Shown here piece after piece: positions 45,726 through 53,154 of a stretch of DNA of 64,000 nt. The translations under genes were made by a program, and so were the position numbers. The notes under the pieces are model-generated. The model was given only the letters and a program-made list of their open reading frames with translations. It was not told where the DNA came from and searched no databases. Numbering within the stretch: position 1 is the first letter of the stretch; every line of letters starts with the position of its first letter. This stretch comes from Enterobacter genomosp. O (GTDB taxonomy: Bacteria; Pseudomonadota; Gammaproteobacteria; Enterobacterales; Enterobacteriaceae): assembly GCF_001022965.1 (NCBI RefSeq), contig NZ_LECZ01000025.1, positions 1-64,000 on the forward strand, given 5' to 3'.

Positions 45726-46028
45726 CCACCCGCCAGGCGCAATCACAAACGGCAGGTGGAAGTGCTCGTCTGCCGTTTCTCCCGTCACAAAATCAATTTG
45801 CGCGCAGGGGTAGAGCGTGTCGCGACCGGTGTCGCGAAACCACGCGCCGATCTCCGCCACCAGCCGGTAACGGCCTGCGGGCAGAGAGGGAACGAATGCG
45901 GGGATACGCCCCTGCGCGTTGGTCACGCCCGTGGCGAGCGTCTTCCCCTCCTGCTGGAGATAAACCGTCACGCCCTGCGCCGGTTTGCCCGTCGAGATAT
46001 CCAGAATATGCGTGCTTAACGTACTCAT
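45705..46028 (-). CDS. hpxT: 5-Hydroxyisourate hydrolase HpxT
   Basis: A 107-residue transthyretin-related enzyme (uraH/pucM family) hydrolysing 5-hydroxyisourate to OHCU. The start STLSTHILDISTGKPAQGV (His of the active site), the RYRLVAEIGAWF block and the invariant C-terminal YRGS are present. Cytoplasmic, no signal peptide. Its ATG overlaps the hpxQ stop by 4 bases. Confidence 0.93.
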   Translation of the reverse strand: MSTLSTHILDISTGKPAQGVTVYLQQEGKTLATGVTNAQGRIPAFVPSLPAGRYRLVAEIGAWFRDTGRDTLYPCAQIDFVTGETADEHFHLPFVIAPGGWSTYRGS

Positions 46029-46525
46029 TCGCTAATGACTCCTTCCAGCCGTAGCAGCGTTATTTCCCGCAGCTGTTCCAGCGCGGCACGGACTTCCTGC
46101 GCGTTGCTGTTCTCCAGCCGCGCGTGCAGCGCCTGTAAAATGTCTTCACCGCTGCGGCCCTTCGCGCGGATCAGAAAGACCCGTCCAAAGCGGGCTTCAT
46201 AGCGGGCATTGCCCTCGCGCAGCGCCTGGGCAAGGGCGGCATCGCGGTCATTCACCGCGCCCTGTTCCTGACGCGACAGCGCCGCCTCCGCCCCTGCGCC
46301 CGCGGGCTTATCTCCGATGCGCGGATGCGCACTAAGGGCTTGCGCGAGCGCCGCGTCGTCCCAGCGCTGCGTCAGGGCGTGCGCCGTGAGGAACAAGGCG
46401 TCCCGGCTCGGGTAAGGCCGCCCGCGCACCAGCGCGTCGGCCCAGCCCGGGATCGCCACGCAGGGATGGAGCAGCGCCACCGCGTCGGCGTCCGGAAGAT
46501 GATTAAAGTCGTGCAGTGCGATCAT
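46025..46525 (-). CDS. hpxQ: OHCU decarboxylase HpxQ
   Basis: A 166-residue 2-oxo-4-hydroxy-4-carboxy-5-ureidoimidazoline decarboxylase (uraD type) giving S-allantoin. The catalytic His is in SAHPRIGDK and the conserved Glu/Arg follow in the ARYEARFGRVFLIRAKGRS block. ATG 46525 follows the GGAGACG leader; an upstream in-frame ATG at 46564 is less likely because it would place the start inside the promoter. Operon with hpxT. Confidence 0.92.
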   Translation of the reverse strand: MIALHDFNHLPDADAVALLHPCVAIPGWADALVRGRPYPSRDALFLTAHALTQRWDDAALAQALSAHPRIGDKPAGAGAEAALSRQEQGAVNDRDAALAQALREGNARYEARFGRVFLIRAKGRSGEDILQALHARLENSNAQEVRAALEQLREITLLRLEGVISE

Positions 46526-46557
46526 AGCGTCTCCTGTGTTGTCCTTTCCCGGGTCGT

Positions 46558-46573
46558 TGCACAAAGCACGCCA
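46558..46573 (-). promoter_or_regulatory. Possible sigma-54 promoter of hpxQT
   Basis: On the minus strand TGGCGT-GCTTT-GTGCA keeps GG and GC at the right spacing with three mismatches. It is about 35 bases before the hpxQ start and about 90 bases from the NtrC-like site shared with hpxO. Confidence 0.5.
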
Positions 46574-46659
46574 CTCTTGCCGCAGGGGTGAAACAGTTGA
46601 TTCCGGATGGGTAAACCGGAAATTTTTGATTCATAAAAAGGCACGCTCACCGCGTTTGC

Positions 46660-46674
46660 GCACCTTAGCAGTGC
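46660..46674. promoter_or_regulatory. NtrC site between hpxQT and hpxO
   Basis: GCACC-TTAGC-AGTGC is an exact match to GCACY-N5-RGTGC. It lies 41 bases upstream of the hpxO sigma-54 promoter and about 90 bases from that of hpxQT, so it could serve both. Confidence 0.65.
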
Positions 46675-46715
46675 AAATGCCCCTCCCACAACGCCGTTTT
46701 CCCCGCTCTGCAGCC

Positions 46716-46731
46716 TGGTACGCAAATTGCT
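46716..46731 (+). promoter_or_regulatory. Sigma-54 promoter of hpxO-hpxD-hpxE
   Basis: TGGTAC-GCAAA-TTGCT matches the consensus with one mismatch, 33 bases before the hpxO ATG. Confidence 0.75.
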
Positions 46732-46764
46732 GAATGACGTTACACCCTGCAAAAGGAGAGAAGC

Positions 46765-47919
46765 ATGAGAGCAATCGTCATTGGCGCGGGTATTGGCGGC
46801 CTGAGCGCCGCCGTCGCGCTGAAGAAAGCGGGCATCGACTGTACCGTATTTGAAGCCGTAAAAGAGATCAGGCCCGTCGGGGCGGCCATCTCCATCTGGC
46901 CTAACGGCGTGAAATGCATGCAGCACCTCGGCATGGGCGACATCATCGAGACCTACGGCGGGCCGATGCGCTTTATGGCCTACAAGGATTACTGGCGCGG
47001 CGAGACCCTGACCCGCTTTAGCCTTGCCCCGCTGGTTGAGCGTACCGGCGGGCGACCCTGCCCCGTTTCGCGCGCTGAACTCCAGCGCGAAATGCTGGAC
47101 TTCTGGGGGCGCGACAGGGTGCAGTTCGGCAAGCGTGTGGAACACGTTCATGAAGACGACGCGGGCGTGAGCGTGACCTTCACCGACGGCACCATGGCAA
47201 CAGGCGATTTTCTGATTGCCGCTGACGGCAGCCACTCGGCGGTTCGCCCTTACGTGCTGGGCTACACCCCGGAGCGCCGCTACGCCGGATACGTGAACTG
47301 GAACGGGCTGGTGAAGATTGATGAAGAGATTGCCCCGGCGCACCAGTGGACCACCTTCGTTGGCGAAGGCAAACGCGTGTCGCTGATGCCCGTCTCCGGC
47401 GGTCGTTTCTACTTCTTTTTTGACGTGCCGCTGCCCGCGGGCCTGGCAGAGGATCGCACCACCCTGCGCGCCGACCTCACGGGCTACTTCCGCGGGTGGG
47501 CGCCGCCGGTGCAAAAGCTTATCGCGGCGCTCGACCCCGAGACAACCAACCGCATTGAAATCCACGACATTGAGCCGTTCGACAGCCTGGTGCGCGGCAA
47601 CGTCGCGCTGCTCGGCGATGCCGCGCACAGCACCACGCCGGACATCGGCCAGGGCGGCTGTGCCGCCATGGAGGATGCCGTGGTGCTGGGTCAATGCCTG
47701 CGCGAAAACCACAGCGTGACGCTGGCGCTGCGGCAGTACGAAGCGCTGCGCTGCGACCGGGTGCGCGACCTGGTGCTGAAGGCGCGTAAGCGCTGCGACG
47801 TCACCCACGGCAAAGACATGGCGCTGACGGAAGCCTGGTATCAGGAACTCAAAGAGGAGACCGGCGAGCGCATTATCAACGGTCTGTGCGACACCATTCA
47901 GGGCGGCCCGCTAGGCTGA
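46765..47919 (+). CDS. hpxO: FAD-dependent urate hydroxylase HpxO
   Basis: A 384-residue class A flavin monooxygenase oxidising urate to 5-hydroxyisourate with NADH and O2. The FAD loop GAGIGGLSAAVALKKAG (residues 7-23), the DG motif in FLIAADGSHSAVRPYV and GDAAHSTTPDIGQGGCAAMED are diagnostic. AGGAGAG precedes the ATG. It replaces cofactor-free uricase, as in Klebsiella. hpxD follows after 13 bases. Confidence 0.94.
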   Translation: MRAIVIGAGIGGLSAAVALKKAGIDCTVFEAVKEIRPVGAAISIWPNGVKCMQHLGMGDIIETYGGPMRFMAYKDYWRGETLTRFSLAPLVERTGGRPCPVSRAELQREMLDFWGRDRVQFGKRVEHVHEDDAGVSVTFTDGTMATGDFLIAADGSHSAVRPYVLGYTPERRYAGYVNWNGLVKIDEEIAPAHQWTTFVGEGKRVSLMPVSGGRFYFFFDVPLPAGLAEDRTTLRADLTGYFRGWAPPVQKLIAALDPETTNRIEIHDIEPFDSLVRGNVALLGDAAHSTTPDIGQGGCAAMEDAVVLGQCLRENHSVTLALRQYEALRCDRVRDLVLKARKRCDVTHGKDMALTEAWYQELKEETGERIINGLCDTIQGGPLG

Positions 47920-47932
47920 ACGAGGGATAATG

Positions 47933-48967
47933 ATGAAAAGAGAACCGACTCCACCCGCCCACTGCACGTTTGAGCCAGAGGACTGGCTGCGCCTGGCGAA
48001 ATGCTGGCATCCGGTCGCGCGCTCCTGCGACATCGGCCCGGCGCCGGTTAAGGCGACCCTGCTGGACGAACAGCTGGTGATTTACCGGATCCACGACCAG
48101 GTCGTGGTCGCCCGTGACGTGTGCCCGCACCGCGGCGTGCCGCTGACGCTCGGCTTTCACGACGAGCACGGCATTATCTGCCCCTATCATGGCTTACGCT
48201 TCGGGGAGGACGGGCGCTGCAACCGCATTCCGTCCAGCCCCGACCAGCCCGTTCCGGCGAAGCTGAACCTGATTAACTATGCCGTGGAGGAGCGCTTCGG
48301 CCTGATCTGGACCTGCCTGGCGTTTGATGCGGAAAACCCCGCCCCGCTGCCCACCATGCCGCACTGGGATGACGACGGATTTCAGCAGATCAACTGCCCG
48401 GCGTTTGAGGTGAATGGCTTTGCCGGGCGTCAGGTAGAGGGGTTTCTGGACGTGGCGCACTTCGCCTGGATCCACACCGATACCTTTGCGGATCCGGATA
48501 ACCCGATCGTGCCGGCCTACCAGCCGCAGGAGACGCCGTTCGGCTTCGTGGCGGATTACTGGAGCTCGGTGAGCAACTACCCCGCCAGCTCGGACGTGCA
48601 GGCACCAGAAGGCTTCCAGTGGTTACGCCACTTTGAAATGCACCTGCCGTTTACCGCCACCCTGACGATTCATTTTCCCGGTGAATCCCGGCTGGCAATC
48701 ATGAACGCCGCATCGCCCGTTTCATCACGCGTGACCCGCATGTTTGCCCCTATCGCCCGCAATTTTGACCTGCATATTCCGGTGGAGGATGTACATGCCT
48801 TTAACCTGCGCATCTTTGAAGAAGACCGCCTGATGGTCGAAACCCAGCGTCCGGAAAACCTGCCGCTTGATCTCACCCTGGAAGCCCATATCCCGGCGGA
48901 TAAAAGCTCGATTGCCTACCGTCGGGGACTGAAGAAGATGGGCTTCGGCGATTTTTTCCTAGTCTAA
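47933..48967 (+). CDS. hpxD: Rieske oxygenase component HpxD (hypoxanthine oxidation)
   Basis: A 344-residue ring-hydroxylating oxygenase subunit. The Rieske 2Fe-2S ligands are in CPHRGVPL and CPYHGLRF (C-x-H ... C-x2-H), and the mononuclear-iron facial triad begins at DVAHFAWIH. Genetic work in Klebsiella links hpxDE to hypoxanthine-to-xanthine oxidation, an unusual use of a Rieske enzyme in place of a molybdenum dehydrogenase. ATG 47933 is preferred over 47930 because of its distance from GAGGG. Confidence 0.9.
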   Translation: MKREPTPPAHCTFEPEDWLRLAKCWHPVARSCDIGPAPVKATLLDEQLVIYRIHDQVVVARDVCPHRGVPLTLGFHDEHGIICPYHGLRFGEDGRCNRIPSSPDQPVPAKLNLINYAVEERFGLIWTCLAFDAENPAPLPTMPHWDDDGFQQINCPAFEVNGFAGRQVEGFLDVAHFAWIHTDTFADPDNPIVPAYQPQETPFGFVADYWSSVSNYPASSDVQAPEGFQWLRHFEMHLPFTATLTIHFPGESRLAIMNAASPVSSRVTRMFAPIARNFDLHIPVEDVHAFNLRIFEEDRLMVETQRPENLPLDLTLEAHIPADKSSIAYRRGLKKMGFGDFFLV

Positions 48968-48979
48968 CGGAGGCACGTG

Positions 48980-49924
48980 ATGAGCACTATACTGAGCGTT
49001 ATCGTTGACGGGCTGTGGCGCGAGGGCGACAAAAGCCTCGCCGTCAGGCTGGTGGCCGAAGACGGCGAAGCGCTGCCGGCGTGGCAGCCCGGCGCGCACG
49101 TTGACGTGCACCTGCCCTGCGGGGTTATTCGCCAGTACTCCCTGACCGGGGCTTGCGAAGATGAGGGCTATCTTATCTGCGTGGGGCGGGAAAGCGCCTC
49201 GCGCGGCGGGTCGCGCTACGTTCACGAGACGCTGCGTCCCGGGCAGAAGCTTATGATATCGACCCCGCGCAACCTGTTTCCGCTTCGTCAGGCAGAGCGG
49301 GTTTTGCTGCTGGCAGCGGGGATCGGCATTACGCCGCTGTATGCGATGGCCCTGCATCTGAGAGCCGCCGGAACGCCGTTTACGCTGCACTACTACGTCA
49401 GAAACAGGAAAAATGCGGCGTTTGCCCGCGCGCTTTCCGGGTGCGATGAGTGCGTCATCCATACCGACAGCCCGCGCACCGGGCTGGCAGAGCATCTCCC
49501 GGCGGCCGAGGCGGGGCTTCACGCCTGGGTCTGCGGACCCACTGGCTTTATGGATAAAGTGCGTGAAGTCGCCACGGCGAAAGGTTGGGATGACGACCAT
49601 CTTCACAGCGAGGCGTTTCAGCCCGCAGCCCCTGCCGCAGGCGGTGAAACCGGCGAGATCTTTACGGTCAAACTGGCCTCCACCGGGGAGCGCTGGCCTG
49701 TGCCTGCCGATAAAACCATCGCCCAGGTGCTGCAGGAACACGGCGTGGAAGTTCCCCTCTCCTGCGAGATGGGGATCTGCGGGGCCTGCCTGACGCCGGT
49801 AATCGACGGCGTGGTGGATCATCGGGACAGCGTGCAGTCAGAGGCGGAAAAAAGCGCGCCGGACCAGCAGGTAGCGCTGTGCTGTTCGCGGAGTCATTCC
49901 GGGGAGCTGGTGATCGGGCTGTAA
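48980..49924 (+). CDS. hpxE: Reductase component HpxE
   Basis: A 314-residue phthalate-dioxygenase-reductase-type protein that passes electrons from NAD(P)H to HpxD. The FMN/NAD part has RQYSLTGACE and LLLAAGIGITPLYAM; the C-terminal plant-type ferredoxin domain has CEMGICGACLTPV and CCSR cysteines. GGAGG sits 6 bases before ATG 48980. Last gene of the hpxO-D-E unit; a REP element follows. Confidence 0.9.
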   Translation: MSTILSVIVDGLWREGDKSLAVRLVAEDGEALPAWQPGAHVDVHLPCGVIRQYSLTGACEDEGYLICVGRESASRGGSRYVHETLRPGQKLMISTPRNLFPLRQAERVLLLAAGIGITPLYAMALHLRAAGTPFTLHYYVRNRKNAAFARALSGCDECVIHTDSPRTGLAEHLPAAEAGLHAWVCGPTGFMDKVREVATAKGWDDDHLHSEAFQPAAPAAGGETGEIFTVKLASTGERWPVPADKTIAQVLQEHGVEVPLSCEMGICGACLTPVIDGVVDHRDSVQSEAEKSAPDQQVALCCSRSHSGELVIGL

Positions 49925-49945
49925 ACCACCTGCACAGTCTTTCTT

Positions 49946-50043
49946 GCCGGGTGGCGCTGCGCTTACCCGGCCTACATTGCGCAGACTTTTCAATTGGTTG
50001 CACGTTTTATTGTAGGCCCGTGCAGGCGTAGCGCCGCCGGGCG
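49946..50043. repeat. REP/BIME palindrome 4
   Basis: GCCGGGTGGCGCTGCGCTTA and inverted GCGTAGCGCCGCCGGGCG arms with a longer, AT-rich centre, between the converging hpxE and the DJ-1-like gene. Confidence 0.85.
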
Positions 50044-50047
50044 ACAC

Positions 50048-50647
50048 TCACAAATCGCACTTTGCCAGCCCGTAAACGGGCTCGCTATCCTGCCACGCGT
50101 ACTCAATATGACTGGCCTGCTCGCGCGCCAGTGCTGCATCGCCCTGTAATCGCGCCGCCAGGGTAAAGGCAAAATCAAACACGTTGCCCAGCCCACGGCC
50201 GCTTAGCAGATTGCCGTCCTCCACCACGTCGGCATCGACGTAAATGCCATCGCTGACCGTTTTCCACAAATCGCCGGAGCAGACATAACGGCGCCCCTTG
50301 AGCAGTCCGTTTCCCCCCAGCACGCGGGCGGCGGCCGAGCAAATCGGGCAGATATATTTGCCCGCGTCATCATGGCGGCGAACGAAGGCAATCACCTCCG
50401 CGCTTTTCGCCAGGTTGACGCTGCCTTCCGGGCCGCCCGGCAGCACCACGGCGTCAAAGGTCCGATCGAGGCTGGCCTTCAGGGTGCTATCCGCCACCAT
50501 TGGGATGGCGTGATAGCTCACCACTTCGCGACGCTCGCTGCAGGCAATTGTCTGCACCGTAATATTCAGGCGGCGCAGGATATCGATGGTGACAATCGCT
50601 TCCCCCTCTTCAAAACCGGGGGCTAATAGCACGGCTACGCTTTTCAT
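50048..50647 (-). CDS. DJ-1/PfpI-family protein
   Basis: A 199-residue DJ-1/ThiJ superfamily protein with the nucleophile-elbow Cys in YICPICSAAARVLG and the Glu in APGFEEGEAIVTID. Family members act as deglycases/glyoxalases or as chaperones; which applies here is unknown. ATG 50647 follows GGAGA. It is in the same direction as the glycan genes upstream (22 bases after GH88), so it may be cotranscribed with them. Confidence 0.8.
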   Translation of the reverse strand: MKSVAVLLAPGFEEGEAIVTIDILRRLNITVQTIACSERREVVSYHAIPMVADSTLKASLDRTFDAVVLPGGPEGSVNLAKSAEVIAFVRRHDDAGKYICPICSAAARVLGGNGLLKGRRYVCSGDLWKTVSDGIYVDADVVEDGNLLSGRGLGNVFDFAFTLAARLQGDAALAREQASHIEYAWQDSEPVYGLAKCDL

Positions 50648-50669
50648 CTTGCTCTCCATTGCTTAAGGG

Positions 50670-51860
50670 TTACCAGTACGGGTGCCAAATCTGCCGCAGC
50701 CGCGCAAGCAGCTCAAGATAGAAATAGTCCCCCCAGCTACAGCACTGATCGACGCCCTTACCGCTGCCCATATGGTAAACCGAGTGCTGCAGCAGCCCTT
50801 CGGTCGGATCGTCGTCGTGAGCAAGGTAGTTATCGGTCAGCGACTGCGCAATACGCAGCGCCATCTCCTCATAATACGCGCGGTTTACGTCGAGCGTCGG
50901 CAGCGCCTTGACCAGCTCCAGCAGGCCGCAGGCGGCAATCGCCGCCGCTGAACTGTCGCGCACGGCGTCGGTACCGAGCAGCGCCAGATCCCAGTGGCAA
51001 ACGTCATCTTCCGGCAGGCGGTTGAGGAAGTAATGCGCCAGGCTGCGCGACAGCTCAACCATCTGCTTATCGCCGGTGTGCTGATAGCTAAGCAGGAAGC
51101 CGTAAATGCCCCATGCCTGGCCGCGCGACCAGCACGAGGTATCGCTGTAGCCCTGATGGGTGTTGCCAAAGCGCGGCTCGCCCGTCTGCACGTCCATATA
51201 CCAGGTGTGATACGTCGAGGCATCCTCACGCACGATATAGTTCGCTGCCTGCCCGGCGTGAGCCGTCGCCGCCTGCGCATAGCGCGGATCCCCGGTCTGT
51301 TCGCTGGCCCAGTACAGCAGCGGCAGGTTCATATTGCAGTCGATGATCATTCGCCCCTGCTGCTCCGGGTCGTTTAAGTCGCCCCACGCCTGAATAATAT
51401 TGGCCGTCGGGTTAAAGCGTTCCATCAGGCGATCGGCAGCCAGCAGCGCCGACCGGCGAGCGGCTTCGTTGCCGGTGAGCCGCCAGGCGCTGATGCAGGA
51501 GAGCGAATAAAGGAACCCGAGATCGTGCGTTGCGGTGTCGATACGCTGCTCAATGCGCCGGGCGAACGACGGTAAATAGCGCTCGGCGGCTTCGCGATAG
51601 TGCGCTTTGCCGGTCATCTCCCACGCCAGCCACAGCTGGCCAGGCCAAAAGCTGGTGGTCCACTCCACGTTATCGGTGCGCGGCCAAACGCCCTTCTCGC
51701 AGGCTTCGCCGGGGAACTTATCGCCGAAGGCGACAATATTGTTGTCGAGCTTGCGCGTTACGCGGGTTAAGGCCGCTTCCAGCTTCTGGCTCAGTGCCAG
51801 GCGATCGACCTGATGCAGTTCGATCGGCCGCAGCGCTTCGGTGATAACAGATTTGGTCAT
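50670..51860 (-). CDS. GH88-family unsaturated glucuronyl hydrolase
   Basis: A 396-residue glycoside hydrolase of family 88, which removes the 4,5-unsaturated uronic acid left at the non-reducing end by polysaccharide lyases. The catalytic Asp region DNVEWTTSFWPGQLWLAWE and the DTSCWSRGQAWGIYGFLLSY block are clear. No signal peptide, so cytoplasmic. ATG 51860 follows AGGAGTT. It is 13 bases after the MFS symporter gene. No lyase gene lies nearby. Confidence 0.85.
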   Translation of the reverse strand: MTKSVITEALRPIELHQVDRLALSQKLEAALTRVTRKLDNNIVAFGDKFPGEACEKGVWPRTDNVEWTTSFWPGQLWLAWEMTGKAHYREAAERYLPSFARRIEQRIDTATHDLGFLYSLSCISAWRLTGNEAARRSALLAADRLMERFNPTANIIQAWGDLNDPEQQGRMIIDCNMNLPLLYWASEQTGDPRYAQAATAHAGQAANYIVREDASTYHTWYMDVQTGEPRFGNTHQGYSDTSCWSRGQAWGIYGFLLSYQHTGDKQMVELSRSLAHYFLNRLPEDDVCHWDLALLGTDAVRDSSAAAIAACGLLELVKALPTLDVNRAYYEEMALRIAQSLTDNYLAHDDDPTEGLLQHSVYHMGSGKGVDQCCSWGDYFYLELLARLRQIWHPYW

Positions 51861-51873
51861 AACAACTCCTGAA

Positions 51874-53154
51874 TTAATGTTTGGCCGGTTCAACCGGGGC
51901 GGTATCTAAAGCCGGAGCAAAAGGTCGTGAGGCATCGCGCGTCGACTGGCAGCGCGACAGCGTAAAGGCGGAAATCAGCGTAAATATCAGGGCGCAGCAG
52001 CCCATCAGCAGATAGGTATGCTCAAAGCCTATCCTGTCGTACAGGTAGCCGGCTGGCGGAGCGACCACAATTGAGCCAACGTAAATCATCGCCTGGTAGC
52101 CCAGCAGGTACATCGTGGCGTTAACCCGACGATGGAAATGCTCGGCGATGTATTTGAAGACCGAAATCAGCAGCAGCGCGATCTCGACGCCATAAAACGG
52201 TTTGATGATGGAGATAACAATCGGGTCGCTGGTCAGTCCGGAGGCGATCAGCCGTGCCCCTACCACGCAGCCGCAGAACAGCAGGCCGCGCTTCGCGCCG
52301 TAGTGGTTCACCAGCCACGGGATAAACATCATCATCACGAACTCCATCCCCGACTGGACGGTGCTCAGGTAGCCGTACCAGGCATTCCCCTGCTCTTTGG
52401 TGGCGAAGAACGACACGAAGTAGCGCGGGAACTGCTGTTCGGCGATAAACATCATCCACGCCACCCCGGCGACGTAGAGGCTGAACATCCAGAATTTGCG
52501 GTTTTTCAGCAGCATCAGCACGTCGGCAAAAACGATCTTATTGGCGGAGATGACGCTGTTGTTGCGCAGCTGCTCATCGCCGATTTTGAGGCTGATCAGC
52601 ACCAGCAGCATCAGCACCGAGGTACCGCTGCTGAGCAGAAAGTTGGCCAGCGGCGTGAAGTTAAACAACAGCCCGGAGACCGAGGCCGCCATCGCCCAGC
52701 CCAGCGAACCCCACATTCTGATGCGGCCAAACTCCAGCCCGTACAGGCGGCTAAAGCGGTCGGCGTAGGATTCAGACGCCGCCACGCCGGCGTACCAGCC
52801 CAGGCTCAGATACAGCGCGCCGATGATAATCCCCGCCATCGCATGGCTTTGCAGCAGCGGCTGGTACACCAGCGCGAAGAACGGCGCCATCAGCGCAGAA
52901 ATGGCGCAGACAAAATAGAGCAGCCACTTGCTCATGCCGATTTTGTCCATGATGTAGCCGTACACCGGTTTCAGGACCACCGCGAAGACGCCGTTGATGG
53001 CGAACACGCTGCCGATGGTGACGCTATCAAGGCCCACTTTCTGGCTCAGCCACAGGGCGTACAGGCCAAAGCTGGATGACCAGGTGAAGAAGTAAAGAAA
53101 AACAAAGGTACTCATTTTGTACTGCGCGGCGCGTACGGACGATGATGTGCTCAT
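51874..53154 (-). CDS. Oligosaccharide:H+ symporter (MFS)
   Basis: A 426-residue twelve-helix permease of the LacY/RafB branch of the major facilitator superfamily (FFTWSSSFGLYALWLSQKVG at helix 1, RIRMWGSLGWAMAA before helix 5). It would import the oligosaccharide processed by the GH88 and DUF2264 proteins. Its ATG overlaps the stop of the DUF2264 gene by 4 bases. Final helix is followed by a polar tail ending PVEPAKH. Confidence 0.85.
   Translation of the reverse strand: MSTSSSVRAAQYKMSTFVFLYFFTWSSSFGLYALWLSQKVGLDSVTIGSVFAINGVFAVVLKPVYGYIMDKIGMSKWLLYFVCAISALMAPFFALVYQPLLQSHAMAGIIIGALYLSLGWYAGVAASESYADRFSRLYGLEFGRIRMWGSLGWAMAASVSGLLFNFTPLANFLLSSGTSVLMLLVLISLKIGDEQLRNNSVISANKIVFADVLMLLKNRKFWMFSLYVAGVAWMMFIAEQQFPRYFVSFFATKEQGNAWYGYLSTVQSGMEFVMMMFIPWLVNHYGAKRGLLFCGCVVGARLIASGLTSDPIVISIIKPFYGVEIALLLISVFKYIAEHFHRRVNATMYLLGYQAMIYVGSIVVAPPAGYLYDRIGFEHTYLLMGCCALIFTLISAFTLSRCQSTRDASRPFAPALDTAPVEPAKH

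Noticed and set aside
46522-47808. Open frame of about 428 codons antisense to hpxO
   Set aside because: Shadow of the hpxO coding sequence; low-complexity Ala/Val/His/Arg composition and no ribosome site or recognisable motif.
52132-53079. Open frame of about 315 codons antisense to the MFS symporter
   Set aside because: Extreme His/Gln/Asp/Arg content is the reverse reading of hydrophobic membrane codons; not a gene.
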